DNA of 28,799 nucleotides from a virus, in the IMG/VR virus record IMGVR_UViG_3300033153_003077, positions 1 through 28,799 of that record, one strand, 5' to 3'. The notes beneath the pieces were generated by a model that did no database searches, was not told where the DNA came from, and saw nothing but the letters and a program-made list of their open reading frames with translations. Shown piece by piece: positions 1 through 7,521 of this stretch. Both the position numbers and the translations under genes were made by a program. Every line of letters starts with the position of its first letter. Within the stretch, counting starts at the first letter, position 1.

Positions 1-899
1 TCTTTTATGTAATCACTGAGTGACATTCCACTTGATTCAGCGTGTGCTTGTACTAGTGCCATTGTTGCGGCAGTTGTTGCGGTGTCGCCTTTTAGAACTT
101 TTGTTATATTTTGTTTGAATAACTCATCGAAAGGAACAGGCTCAACAACACCTTTATTCGACTTTCCAGAAGTCTGTAAAGTGTGCAATTCAACTTTCTG
201 TGCATCAGATATTGAAGCCACATCTATCTCTTCAGGCATTACAGACATTGGCTCGTTCGTAATATCTGTTTTCATCGACTCAAACAAACCATCTGCGGCA
301 ATATCCCATTCCGATTGTTGCTCTGCTAAGTTTTCAGAAACAACAGCCTTCTTTAGCTTTGTGCTTGACCAAGAATCGACAAGTTCATTTGCAGACGCGT
401 AACCAAGTTGCGTTGCTATATCATCAATCTGCTGGCCGTTTTTAGTGAACAGACCTACCTTGCCAATCTCTTTGATTGTCTCTGGTGAAAACATTTTCTT
501 AGATTCTGTGCTGATACCACCCATAGATTTTGCTTCTTCCATCGCTTGCCTATGGGTATCTTCATCTGCTAAACTAGACGCAACCTTCTTGTCTGGCTTA
601 AATTCTTCAAGAACAGCAGGCTCAATACCTGCTGCTTCCATAAAAGTATCATTCCTCTTCAGTTCGGCAGTAGCTTCCTTCTCTGCCTCAATCTGTGCAA
701 ATTTTTCATCTTTTTTAAATGCGACAAATTCATCTCTATATTCAACTTCTTCGGGAGTAAGTTTAGCCCCATGTATCGTTTTCTTTCTTACAGTTTCGCC
801 AAGTTTAGTATCACCAAGCACCTCATCTCTTCTGGTTAAAGGCACTCCACCTTCAGCAAATTTACCGTAAAGTTCGTCTTCACGCATCTGTGGTTCCAT
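1..899 (-). CDS. Internal virion/ejection-type protein, continuation (partial)
   Basis: This frame is open from an ATG at 899 (a second in-frame ATG is at 887) to the left edge of the window, so the gene is cut off there. The visible ~300 residues start MEPQMREDELYGKFAEGG and are charged, helical and rich in Glu, Lys and Ala, with no catalytic motif that I recognise. An AGGAG sequence lies 13 bases before the ATG at 899, rather far for a ribosome site. The preceding gene ends at 880 inside this frame. If one C is removed from the CCC at 910-912, the two frames fuse smoothly (MQEPFTEMEPQMREDE), so this is probably the rest of the 880-2205 protein and not a separate gene. Large helical proteins at the end of the tail cluster are typical of podovirus ejection proteins; that role is inferred. 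Confidence 0.7.
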   Translation of the reverse strand, partial: MEPQMREDELYGKFAEGGVPLTRRDEVLGDTKLGETVRKKTIHGAKLTPEEVEYRDEFVAFKKDEKFAQIEAEKEATAELKRNDTFMEAAGIEPAVLEEFKPDKKVASSLADEDTHRQAMEEAKSMGGISTESKKMFSPETIKEIGKVGLFTKNGQQIDDIATQLGYASANELVDSWSSTKLKKAVVSENLAEQQSEWDIAADGLFESMKTDITNEPMSVMPEEIDVASISDAQKVELHTLQTSGKSNKGVVEPVPFDELFKQNITKVLKGDTATTAATMALVQAHAESSGMSLSDYIK

Positions 900-2205
900 T
901 TCTGTGAATGGGCTCCTGCATCTCAGCGTCAACCTGTGCATCAATAGATTCTTGCGGGGTCATGGGAGCTTGCTGGACAGTGCCACCATCAATAAGAGCA
1001 GGGTCATTCAAATCAATCGTAGACGCTTCACCACCGATACCAAGCGCACCCTGTGCTTTAACTGCAAACGTATCAGCAATATTATCACCGTGAGACTTTC
1101 GCAACATTTCAGTAACAGTGTTGATGCTTTTTACACGGTCAGCAATCGGAGCATTCTCATTCTCAAGATTTTTAACAATTGAGTGATTACTTAGCCTTTG
1201 AACGCCTATTCCCATACCATTCATGATGGCTGTGGTGACAAGGGTCGGCCCTATAGAATCGATGGAAGTTTTAAACGGCTCACTCTGGTACTCAGGTTTG
1301 AGCAGAGGATTAACGGCACCAGTTTGAGCGTAAGAGGTATACATCTCGCCAGCAACTTCAAGCGGTGCTGTCTTTGCGATATTTTTACCAAACTGTTTGA
1401 GTCCTGGCTTCAAGATGCCCTTGAGTAATCCGGCAGCAGGTAACCGACTGAATATTAAGGCTTCAACAATATTTGCAGGAGCCTCACCTTGCCATTCAGC
1501 GTGACCAGCAGCCTCGGCAGCAGCCATCTTTTCTTCTTGGGTAACGCCTTCACGAAGTCGTCCATCGGCTTGCATCTCGTCAAGTTCTTCAAGGGTCTGC
1601 TGTTTTACTGCTTCAAACATTACATGAGAAGTGACAGCAGCACCTCCAGCAGCGCCAGCTAGTCGTCCTGTCATTATACCAGCCGCTGTACCAAGTACAG
1701 GGGTTACCGCTGTACCTAACGCAGCACCTCCAGCAGCACCACCCACAGCACCGACTAAACTCGGAGCCATAAGAGCAACAGACAATGGTGCGCTTTCAGT
1801 ACCACCGAAAATGGCCTGTTTTGTCTTACTTTCTCCAGCCATTGGTTTGGGAATAAGTTCTTTCAGTGCCTTTGCTTTCTCACTGACAAAACGTCCAGCT
1901 TGTCCGGTTACCCCAAGTAACGACTCATCACGTTCTTCACGGGTAAGACCAGAGCGCATGTAATCGTCATCAGATTCAAGGTAGTCACCAAGAAACTCTG
2001 CCCCACCGATCACGCCACGACCAAGTGCTTGCATCGTACCCTTAACGTATCCGGTTTCTTCAGGTGGGGTTGCGGTCATGGTTGGTGATGAGGAAAACCC
2101 AGCCATCAAATCAGTATCCGAATACGTCTTACCTTGCTCAAACTTGGCAGGGGCTTCGGACATCACTTCTTCGTCGCTATATTCTTTACCGTACTCAAAT
2201 GACAT
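880..2205 (-). CDS. Internal virion/ejection-type protein, N-terminal part
   Basis: A 441-aa ORF with an AGAGGA ribosome site just before the ATG. The N terminus carries two copies of a short motif (YGKEYSDEEVM near residue 5 and QGKTYSDTDLM near residue 24), often seen at the start of large phage internal proteins. Residues ~140-210 form a long Gly/Ala-rich hydrophobic stretch (GAVGGAAGGAALGTAVTP and following) that could insert into a membrane, as expected of a protein ejected with the DNA. The rest is helical and charged. The ORF ends abruptly at 880 while the overlapping +1 frame continues to the window edge, suggesting one longer protein interrupted near 910. No enzymatic domain is visible; the ejection role rests on position and composition. 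Confidence 0.75.
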   Translation of the reverse strand: MSFEYGKEYSDEEVMSEAPAKFEQGKTYSDTDLMAGFSSSPTMTATPPEETGYVKGTMQALGRGVIGGAEFLGDYLESDDDYMRSGLTREERDESLLGVTGQAGRFVSEKAKALKELIPKPMAGESKTKQAIFGGTESAPLSVALMAPSLVGAVGGAAGGAALGTAVTPVLGTAAGIMTGRLAGAAGGAAVTSHVMFEAVKQQTLEELDEMQADGRLREGVTQEEKMAAAEAAGHAEWQGEAPANIVEALIFSRLPAAGLLKGILKPGLKQFGKNIAKTAPLEVAGEMYTSYAQTGAVNPLLKPEYQSEPFKTSIDSIGPTLVTTAIMNGMGIGVQRLSNHSIVKNLENENAPIADRVKSINTVTEMLRKSHGDNIADTFAVKAQGALGIGGEASTIDLNDPALIDGGTVQQAPMTPQESIDAQVDAEMQEPIHRNGTTDA

Positions 2206-3442
2206 AAAATCCTCTGCTATTTAGAAGTAGTCCATGATTTGCCGTTCCATACCATCTCGACACCTGATGAGGTGGTGAACTTTGTCTTACCTTTGACCCT
2301 GCTGCCCACGGGAGTTGAGGCTGTTCCTTCGCACCACCACCAGTAGCACCCAACCAAGGATCTTTCAGCACTTGTTCCATCCTTTTTGTTGCGGGGTTCC
2401 ACTCCTCAACATAAACTCCCTTGCGAGGCTCTGGAGCCTTCTCCTGCATCGGCTTACCAGCACGGTACGCCATAGACCGTTCAAGGTCTTTACGTCGTTC
2501 TGGCGTAGTGCTTGGGTCGTCATACTCAGCCTGTCGAGCATCGTCAGCAGATTGACGTTGTGCGTCACCAGATGCTTTCATCTGAGCAATGCCTGTTCGC
2601 TGTCCTGCTTCCCTATCAAGAATATCAGTACGTCGTGACTTGTCACCATAATCCATCATCCTGTTACGCTCTGCTACTTCACGTTTATACCTAATTAGAT
2701 CACCGATAGACCTTGGAGGCTCGATACTTTCTTTCCGTTTGTTCCATGACCTTTGGTAATCTGGACTCCACCCACCTTCTGGCCTGTTCTCTTGGAAGAG
2801 AGGATGTCCTCTGCTCACTCTCTGCTGTGGTGGAGCTGTTGGTTGGCGTGAGAACCGTTCCATGGCTTCAGGAGATTGGTTGAGATTGCTTACCTCATAA
2901 CCACCGATCTGCTCCGGATCTCCCATTTTATTTTTATAGTTGCCTCTCCAATCACCAGCCGTTATGTGTGGTGCGCCTGCTGTCATATCGGCACCTTCTG
3001 TTCCTACTTCAACGCCTTGTTCTGCGGCTACATCTGAGACACCTCCACCTTCGTGGGCTTTCAAGGCTTCCACAGCCATAGAGTCCTGACTACGACCTTG
3101 GGACTCTATGGGCTGCATCCCTTCAACTATTGCCCTTCGTGCCTTCGCACCAGCAATACTCTTATCAACTCCTGCACCAATTACATCGCTCACAGGCTCC
3201 ATTATTTTTTTGGCACCCTTGAAAGCAGTAACCGCTGGAGCAAACACTTTTGATGCCAAATCCTTCCCTGCCGTTACCCCAAATGTTGGGTATTTCATTT
3301 TTTCCTGACTCTCACGGAGAGCAGGTTGCATCCTGACAGGCTCCGCACCACTCTTCCTGGCAGCAAGTGTTTGTGTGGACGCAGGACTTACCCTTGGTCG
3401 TAGATTCTTTATATTCTTTTTCTGTTCTTCTGTAAGTGCCAT
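2195..3442 (-). CDS. Disordered internal virion protein, frame break near C terminus
   Basis: A 415-aa ORF, highly charged and low in hydrophobic residues (runs of Arg, Lys, Glu, Gln, Pro), probably largely disordered. The start ATG follows GAGGA. No known domain is recognised. In the annotated frame the last ~45 residues look unnatural and run into the start of the next gene. The -1 frame instead gives PVGSRVKGKTKFTTSSGVEM and then VWNGKSWTTSK, stopping with TAG at 2217-2219 just before the ribosome site of the 2205 gene. That ending resembles short C-terminal modules of phage structural proteins. Restoring one C in the CCC at 2310-2312 joins the two frames. I infer a structural protein carried with the ejection proteins on position alone. 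Confidence 0.7.
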   Translation of the reverse strand: MALTEEQKKNIKNLRPRVSPASTQTLAARKSGAEPVRMQPALRESQEKMKYPTFGVTAGKDLASKVFAPAVTAFKGAKKIMEPVSDVIGAGVDKSIAGAKARRAIVEGMQPIESQGRSQDSMAVEALKAHEGGGVSDVAAEQGVEVGTEGADMTAGAPHITAGDWRGNYKNKMGDPEQIGGYEVSNLNQSPEAMERFSRQPTAPPQQRVSRGHPLFQENRPEGGWSPDYQRSWNKRKESIEPPRSIGDLIRYKREVAERNRMMDYGDKSRRTDILDREAGQRTGIAQMKASGDAQRQSADDARQAEYDDPSTTPERRKDLERSMAYRAGKPMQEKAPEPRKGVYVEEWNPATKRMEQVLKDPWLGATGGGAKEQPQLPWAAGSKVRQSSPPHQVSRWYGTANHGLLLNSRGFYVI

Positions 3443-3500
3443 AATAAATCCTCTTATTCAAAACTTGATGATGCCAAAGATGCCACAGAGTTTAGTGAGC

Positions 3501-4388
3501 TCAGTGCGGCTTGTGCGCCTTTACCAAATACGTCAGCAGCTTGTGCTGTAGGTAGTATAACTTCTGGTCTGACTGGAAGTTGCCCATCTTCGCAACTTCT
3601 GTATTCATTACTAATTGATCTCTTGAAAGCCTTGCTCTGTACAGGTCAGAAGTTGCAGAGATCATTCTTGCCTGTGCTGCTGGGTCAATGTCTGCAAGTT
3701 TAGTGGCAATCTGAGGAGCGACGGCTATTGCCCTGATATAATCAGTAGCTGCACCAATCCCAGCAAGTCTGGCGTTCAGTGCTTCCTTTATCGCAAACTT
3801 TATGTTCTCAATCTCTATCTCTGCCTGTTTCGTTGCAATGCTGGTAGACATCTCACCCATTGCGCCATGTTGAGCAAGTTCTATTTCTTTCAGGGTCTTG
3901 GTTAGCACTCCGGCAGGAACCATGTACCCTTTGGCTGTAAAACCTGAAACAGTTTGTGCTGATGTCCTCCGGCTCTCTGTAATCAGCCTATCCCTACCAC
4001 GCTGCCATATCTGGTCTTCAATTGCCTGTGGTATTCCGGTTCCACCATTTGTTATGGTATTGACTAGCCATGACGTTGCGTCGTCATAAGCATCATTCAC
4101 CAGTGGGTAATATGTACCAAGAAAATCAGCCAGTTCGTTTGAGAGCAGTGCAATCAATTCATCACGCTCTGTCTCGTATATTGTAGTAGCACTATCAACT
4201 GTTGCAACTGGAGGCTCTACTGCTGTAACTTCTTCAGTCCATGGGTATGGATTGATAACAGTCGGCTGCCCTCCAGTTGCCATACTGACACCAAATCCTG
4301 CATACCTCTCCGACTGTGAAGTGTAACCGTCAGCGACCTGTATGGCGTTGTTTATGATTAACTCTATGTTGTCTTCAGCAGCACCCAT
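3501..4388 (-). CDS. Helical phage structural protein, frame break near C terminus
   Basis: A 295-aa ORF starting by TAATG overlap with the stop of the 5587 gene. The core (residues ~85-260) is helical and matches a common uncharacterised phage structural family with the signature IWQRGRDRLITESRR followed by TVSGFTAKGYMVPAGVL and a long Ala/Ile-rich coiled region. The last ~20 residues in this frame (from MGNFQSDQ) look unnatural. The -1 frame reads DGQLPVRPEVILPTAQAADV and then FGKGAQAALSSLNSVASLASSS, stopping at TAA 3454-3456 just before the ribosome site of the 3442 gene. Adding one G near 3588 (AAGAT to AAGGAT) joins the frames. Position between tail and ejection genes suggests an internal or tail-tip virion protein; the exact role is unknown. 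Confidence 0.75.
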   Translation of the reverse strand: MGAAEDNIELIINNAIQVADGYTSQSERYAGFGVSMATGGQPTVINPYPWTEEVTAVEPPVATVDSATTIYETERDELIALLSNELADFLGTYYPLVNDAYDDATSWLVNTITNGGTGIPQAIEDQIWQRGRDRLITESRRTSAQTVSGFTAKGYMVPAGVLTKTLKEIELAQHGAMGEMSTSIATKQAEIEIENIKFAIKEALNARLAGIGAATDYIRAIAVAPQIATKLADIDPAAQARMISATSDLYRARLSRDQLVMNTEVAKMGNFQSDQKLYYLQHKLLTYLVKAHKPH

Positions 4389-5587
4389 TAATGTATCCTC
4401 CTAGATGATATAATAGGTTCAAACTGGATTGTATCCATGTCGAAATCAGAACCGTTTTTGTTGATCAGCGTAAAGTTCCAGTAATTACCTTCAAGCCCCT
4501 TGCCAACATCTACCCTGTGATTCTCCATCGTTTCGCTATTGTTTCTCATTTCGTAAACGTACTCTTCTCCATCAGAATTAACCTTCAGATACATACTGCC
4601 GGATGACCCAATACCAAGATAAACATAAGGTATCTTCCTCTTGAACGATGCTCCGAAGTCTGATTTGCCAAATTCAGCTAATGCCTCGATATTTATTCCT
4701 ACATCGTCGTCACCATCAAGCCTGTAGATTCCATCGCTGGCAACACCATACGTTTCACCACCTCTATTAAAGAAGCTGTTAAACCCATAGTCTTCATATT
4801 GTGATGATGCTCCTGTGTCAATATTTACAACCCATACCATACCCTCGCTGTTCAGGTCTGGAGTTGTGACACCAGTCGCAGTTATAACATTCTGTGAGTT
4901 GTGAGATTGAGCTGTCAACGTGTCGATAAAAGATTGGGTATATGTTCCGATAAGTGACATAGAGTCACTTGCTTCCATATCGCTTATGAACTGCAAAGCT
5001 TGTACTCTTGTCAGCGTCATAGTGTCCGACAGAGTACCGTCACTTATAAACACAACGCTCATTACCGCCCGACCTGAAACAGATCCACCACATATCATAA
5101 AATCAATCATTTCAGCTTCGTAATTACTAATACCATACATGCCAAAAGATTCAAAAGCAGGAAGTGTTTCTCTGGCCTGACCATACACATGATCACCGCC
5201 CATAGCAGCTATAGGAGGCATGTCACCATCACCGCTACCAACACCTACTTTCACACCAACAGCACTTCCAGTTATCATTGGAAAGCTACCATATCCTATG
5301 GTCGTCGTTGTTGGCACATACTGCCCACCAGTTCCAGTAGATTCAAAAGCAGGGAGATAACCATAACCTTGACCACTGCCAGGATTATCAAACCCACCTA
5401 TCGTAACCATTGCAGGAAGTTCGCCAGAACCACCACCGTAGCCATTGCCGTTACCAATAGCATAAGCTTCACTTGAAGCAGCCATGAGGCAATAAGCTGG
5501 CTCAAAAGCCTCAACTGACAGCGAAGATGAACATTGAAGAACAACGTCCTCACCTGTCTTTATGAGCAATGATGATGTGGCTTGCAT
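4388..5587 (-). CDS. Tail protein with Gly-rich LPAF repeats
   Basis: A 399-aa ORF starting one base before the 5588 gene stop region. Residues ~35-155 contain several diverged units of about 25-30 residues built around G.GELPAMVTIGG, GYGYLPAFESTG, YGSFPMITG, GDMPPIAAMG and ETLPAFESFG, rich in Gly, Tyr and Ser. Such repeats occur in phage tail and adhesion proteins. A short stretch (residues ~175-225) contains two related segments, GTLSDTMTLTRVQALQF and ASDSMSLIGTYTQSF, also repeat-like. The C-terminal ~130 residues look beta-rich. The role in tail structure or surface binding is inferred from repeats and neighbours; no enzymatic residues are visible. Confidence 0.75.
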   Translation of the reverse strand: MQATSSLLIKTGEDVVLQCSSSLSVEAFEPAYCLMAASSEAYAIGNGNGYGGGSGELPAMVTIGGFDNPGSGQGYGYLPAFESTGTGGQYVPTTTTIGYGSFPMITGSAVGVKVGVGSGDGDMPPIAAMGGDHVYGQARETLPAFESFGMYGISNYEAEMIDFMICGGSVSGRAVMSVVFISDGTLSDTMTLTRVQALQFISDMEASDSMSLIGTYTQSFIDTLTAQSHNSQNVITATGVTTPDLNSEGMVWVVNIDTGASSQYEDYGFNSFFNRGGETYGVASDGIYRLDGDDDVGINIEALAEFGKSDFGASFKRKIPYVYLGIGSSGSMYLKVNSDGEEYVYEMRNNSETMENHRVDVGKGLEGNYWNFTLINKNGSDFDMDTIQFEPIISSRRIH

Positions 5588-6412
5588 TTATGCTTCTCCA
5601 AAGTGTACTTTTCCGGTGACAAAATCAGCATCACTCACAACGTCATCACCCATATACATATAACAATATGCCTTTAGTGGTGCAGAGATCGTTGTGCTTG
5701 GCATTCCGTCGAACATGTGGATTTTCGTATCAGTCCCGTTAACAACCACGCAGATCAAAGAACCATCTGCCTGTCTGTAAAATCTGATTTGAGTAGTAGC
5801 ATTGTGGAGGTATGAAACAGTCTTCACTTTTACACCATCCTTAAATGCCATAACTCCACCAGGCTCAATAAGAATTGAATGCGAAAACGATTCAACCCTA
5901 TCACCGTGCCGACCTTCAACACCAATCGCCATCATGATTCCACGAACACCGTTTGGTGCGCTATAGAGGAGATAGTCACCATGTTCAAAATCAAGGATAC
6001 TCCTTGACCATGTATTCCAACCTTCATTAAAGTGCTCTGTTATCTCTGTTGGGGTAGCCGGAGTACCAGCAATTCCTGGCGTTGCTGGAGTACCTGCAAC
6101 AGCATCTTTGCACACATACTCAGTTACAGATTCTGGAGAACAAATCATTGCCGGAGCACACTTACTGGTATAATACGCAGAGTGTTGTGTGATATCCATA
6201 CCACCGCCAGCATCCATCCCGCCAGTTGGGTTTAGCCCAAGTTCACTAATGCTTTGCAAACATAGTTGGTTTGGGCCACACACGGTCTTTGTTACTGTCT
6301 CACGGTAACATCTAGCAGGAGTTCCAGGGACACCTGCCGTTCCTGGGACAGCGCCAACAGCAGGAGTGCCAAGTTTTATTATGGTTGTTTTTTCTTTGGT
6401 CAGGATAGACAC
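5588..6412 (-). CDS. Tail protein with collagen-like segments and a beta-rich C terminus
   Basis: A 274-aa ORF. Two short collagen-like or Pro/Gly/Thr repeats flank a Cys-containing middle region: GTPAVGAVPGTAGVPGTPAR near residues 15-34 and AGTPATPGIAGTPATPTE near 110-127. Between them Cys residues occur at several positions (for example CGPNQLC and KCAPAMIC), which may form disulfides. The C-terminal ~150 residues (WNTWSRSILDFEHGDYLLYS, then SHSILIEPGGVMAFKDGVKV and IRFYRQADGSLICVVVNG) look like a beta sandwich of the kind found in tail-fibre tips. It abuts the 5587 gene and overlaps the stop of the 7521 gene by one base. A tail appendage or receptor-binding component is inferred. Confidence 0.75.
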   Translation of the reverse strand: MSILTKEKTTIIKLGTPAVGAVPGTAGVPGTPARCYRETVTKTVCGPNQLCLQSISELGLNPTGGMDAGGGMDITQHSAYYTSKCAPAMICSPESVTEYVCKDAVAGTPATPGIAGTPATPTEITEHFNEGWNTWSRSILDFEHGDYLLYSAPNGVRGIMMAIGVEGRHGDRVESFSHSILIEPGGVMAFKDGVKVKTVSYLHNATTQIRFYRQADGSLICVVVNGTDTKIHMFDGMPSTTISAPLKAYCYMYMGDDVVSDADFVTGKVHFGEA

Positions 6413-7521
6413 TAGAATGTCTCCTTTTGTCCAAACTTGTTAGTCCAAAATGGAATATTAACGACAACATCACCAAATATAGTTATTGAGATCTCAGAAG
6501 ATCCTTTGTAGATAACAGCGCCTACATTGTCTGAAGGGTTCCAGTCTGAACGTGGTGTGGTGTATGTGGATGGCGCCCCAATAGATGTATCGCTTCCAAC
6601 GACTTCAGGATCAGTGCCGTTTATTGATATTTCTCCATACAGTGCCAACTCACTGCTATCCAACGAATATGAATGAACCATCTCATCTGTCAATTCAGAA
6701 TAGCAGATATCGGCACCAGTGTCTAACCTACCCAAATGGACAGCCGCATTGTCGGTAACTGTAAGACCAGACGATTGCATGGTTAGCGTAATGTCGTCAC
6801 CAGCAGAGGAATTACATAGGAGGATATACTTGTCGTAAGAAATGCTGTAGTGAAGTGCTTCGACTGAGGTGTTCAGACTACCAAACAGCAAAGCGTCATT
6901 AACAATCCCATCATGGGGATATGATATTGTCGTCCCTGTAACAAGTAGAGTCTTAACCTCAACTATATCATGGTCGGTTCTTTGTATATGCGCCAACACG
7001 TATAGGTCAAGATCAGGATTGTATACGATTCTACGCCCAGTACTGTACTTAGCTGTTACGGAAGAAGCCACGGCACCAAACGATATGCTATCACCAACCA
7101 CAGTACCAACAGATGCGTATAAATTGTGTAAGAAATCGTTTAGAGTTACGACAACTTGATCAACACCATCAGTTGCCACCTCTATGTATCCGTTCCCCAT
7201 TCCAGAATCAACAGGAGTTCCAATTGTAATAACAGAACTGGACACGGTTACAACAGCCGCAAGAAGATTCCCACTTGTGTCAATATAGGTTACAACGCTT
7301 TTCCCGATTCCAGAGATGTAAGTAATGTTGCTAGGGTTTACTGATCCAGAAGGTAGCGACTCGGTAGTTCCGACAACCACAGAACCATTTGAATATGTGA
7401 CAAGTGTCAGTCCATTAACAGATGCGACAAGAAACTCACCACCCCCAATAGCTGCAACGTGACAATCTGCTGAATGTGCAGACGATAACCCCAAGTCGTG
7501 CATTTCTACTAAAGTGTTCAT
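6412..7521 (-). CDS. Probable beta-propeller tail protein
   Basis: A 369-aa ORF made almost entirely of short beta-strand repeats: units such as CHVAAIGGGEFLVASVNG, VVTYIDTSGNLLAAVVTVSS and YNPDLDLYVLAHIQ recur every ~45-55 residues, as expected for propeller blades. No signal peptide or catalytic motif is visible. The ATG at 7521 overlaps the TGA of the annotated frame of the upstream gene (ATGA) and also directly follows the TAG of that gene's -1 frame. The C terminus (FWTNKFGQKETF) looks natural. Phage tail proteins of this kind form appendages or bind host surface structures; this one sits in a run of tail genes. Function is inferred from fold and context. Confidence 0.75.
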   Translation of the reverse strand: MNTLVEMHDLGLSSAHSADCHVAAIGGGEFLVASVNGLTLVTYSNGSVVVGTTESLPSGSVNPSNITYISGIGKSVVTYIDTSGNLLAAVVTVSSSVITIGTPVDSGMGNGYIEVATDGVDQVVVTLNDFLHNLYASVGTVVGDSISFGAVASSVTAKYSTGRRIVYNPDLDLYVLAHIQRTDHDIVEVKTLLVTGTTISYPHDGIVNDALLFGSLNTSVEALHYSISYDKYILLCNSSAGDDITLTMQSSGLTVTDNAAVHLGRLDTGADICYSELTDEMVHSYSLDSSELALYGEISINGTDPEVVGSDTSIGAPSTYTTPRSDWNPSDNVGAVIYKGSSEISITIFGDVVVNIPFWTNKFGQKETF

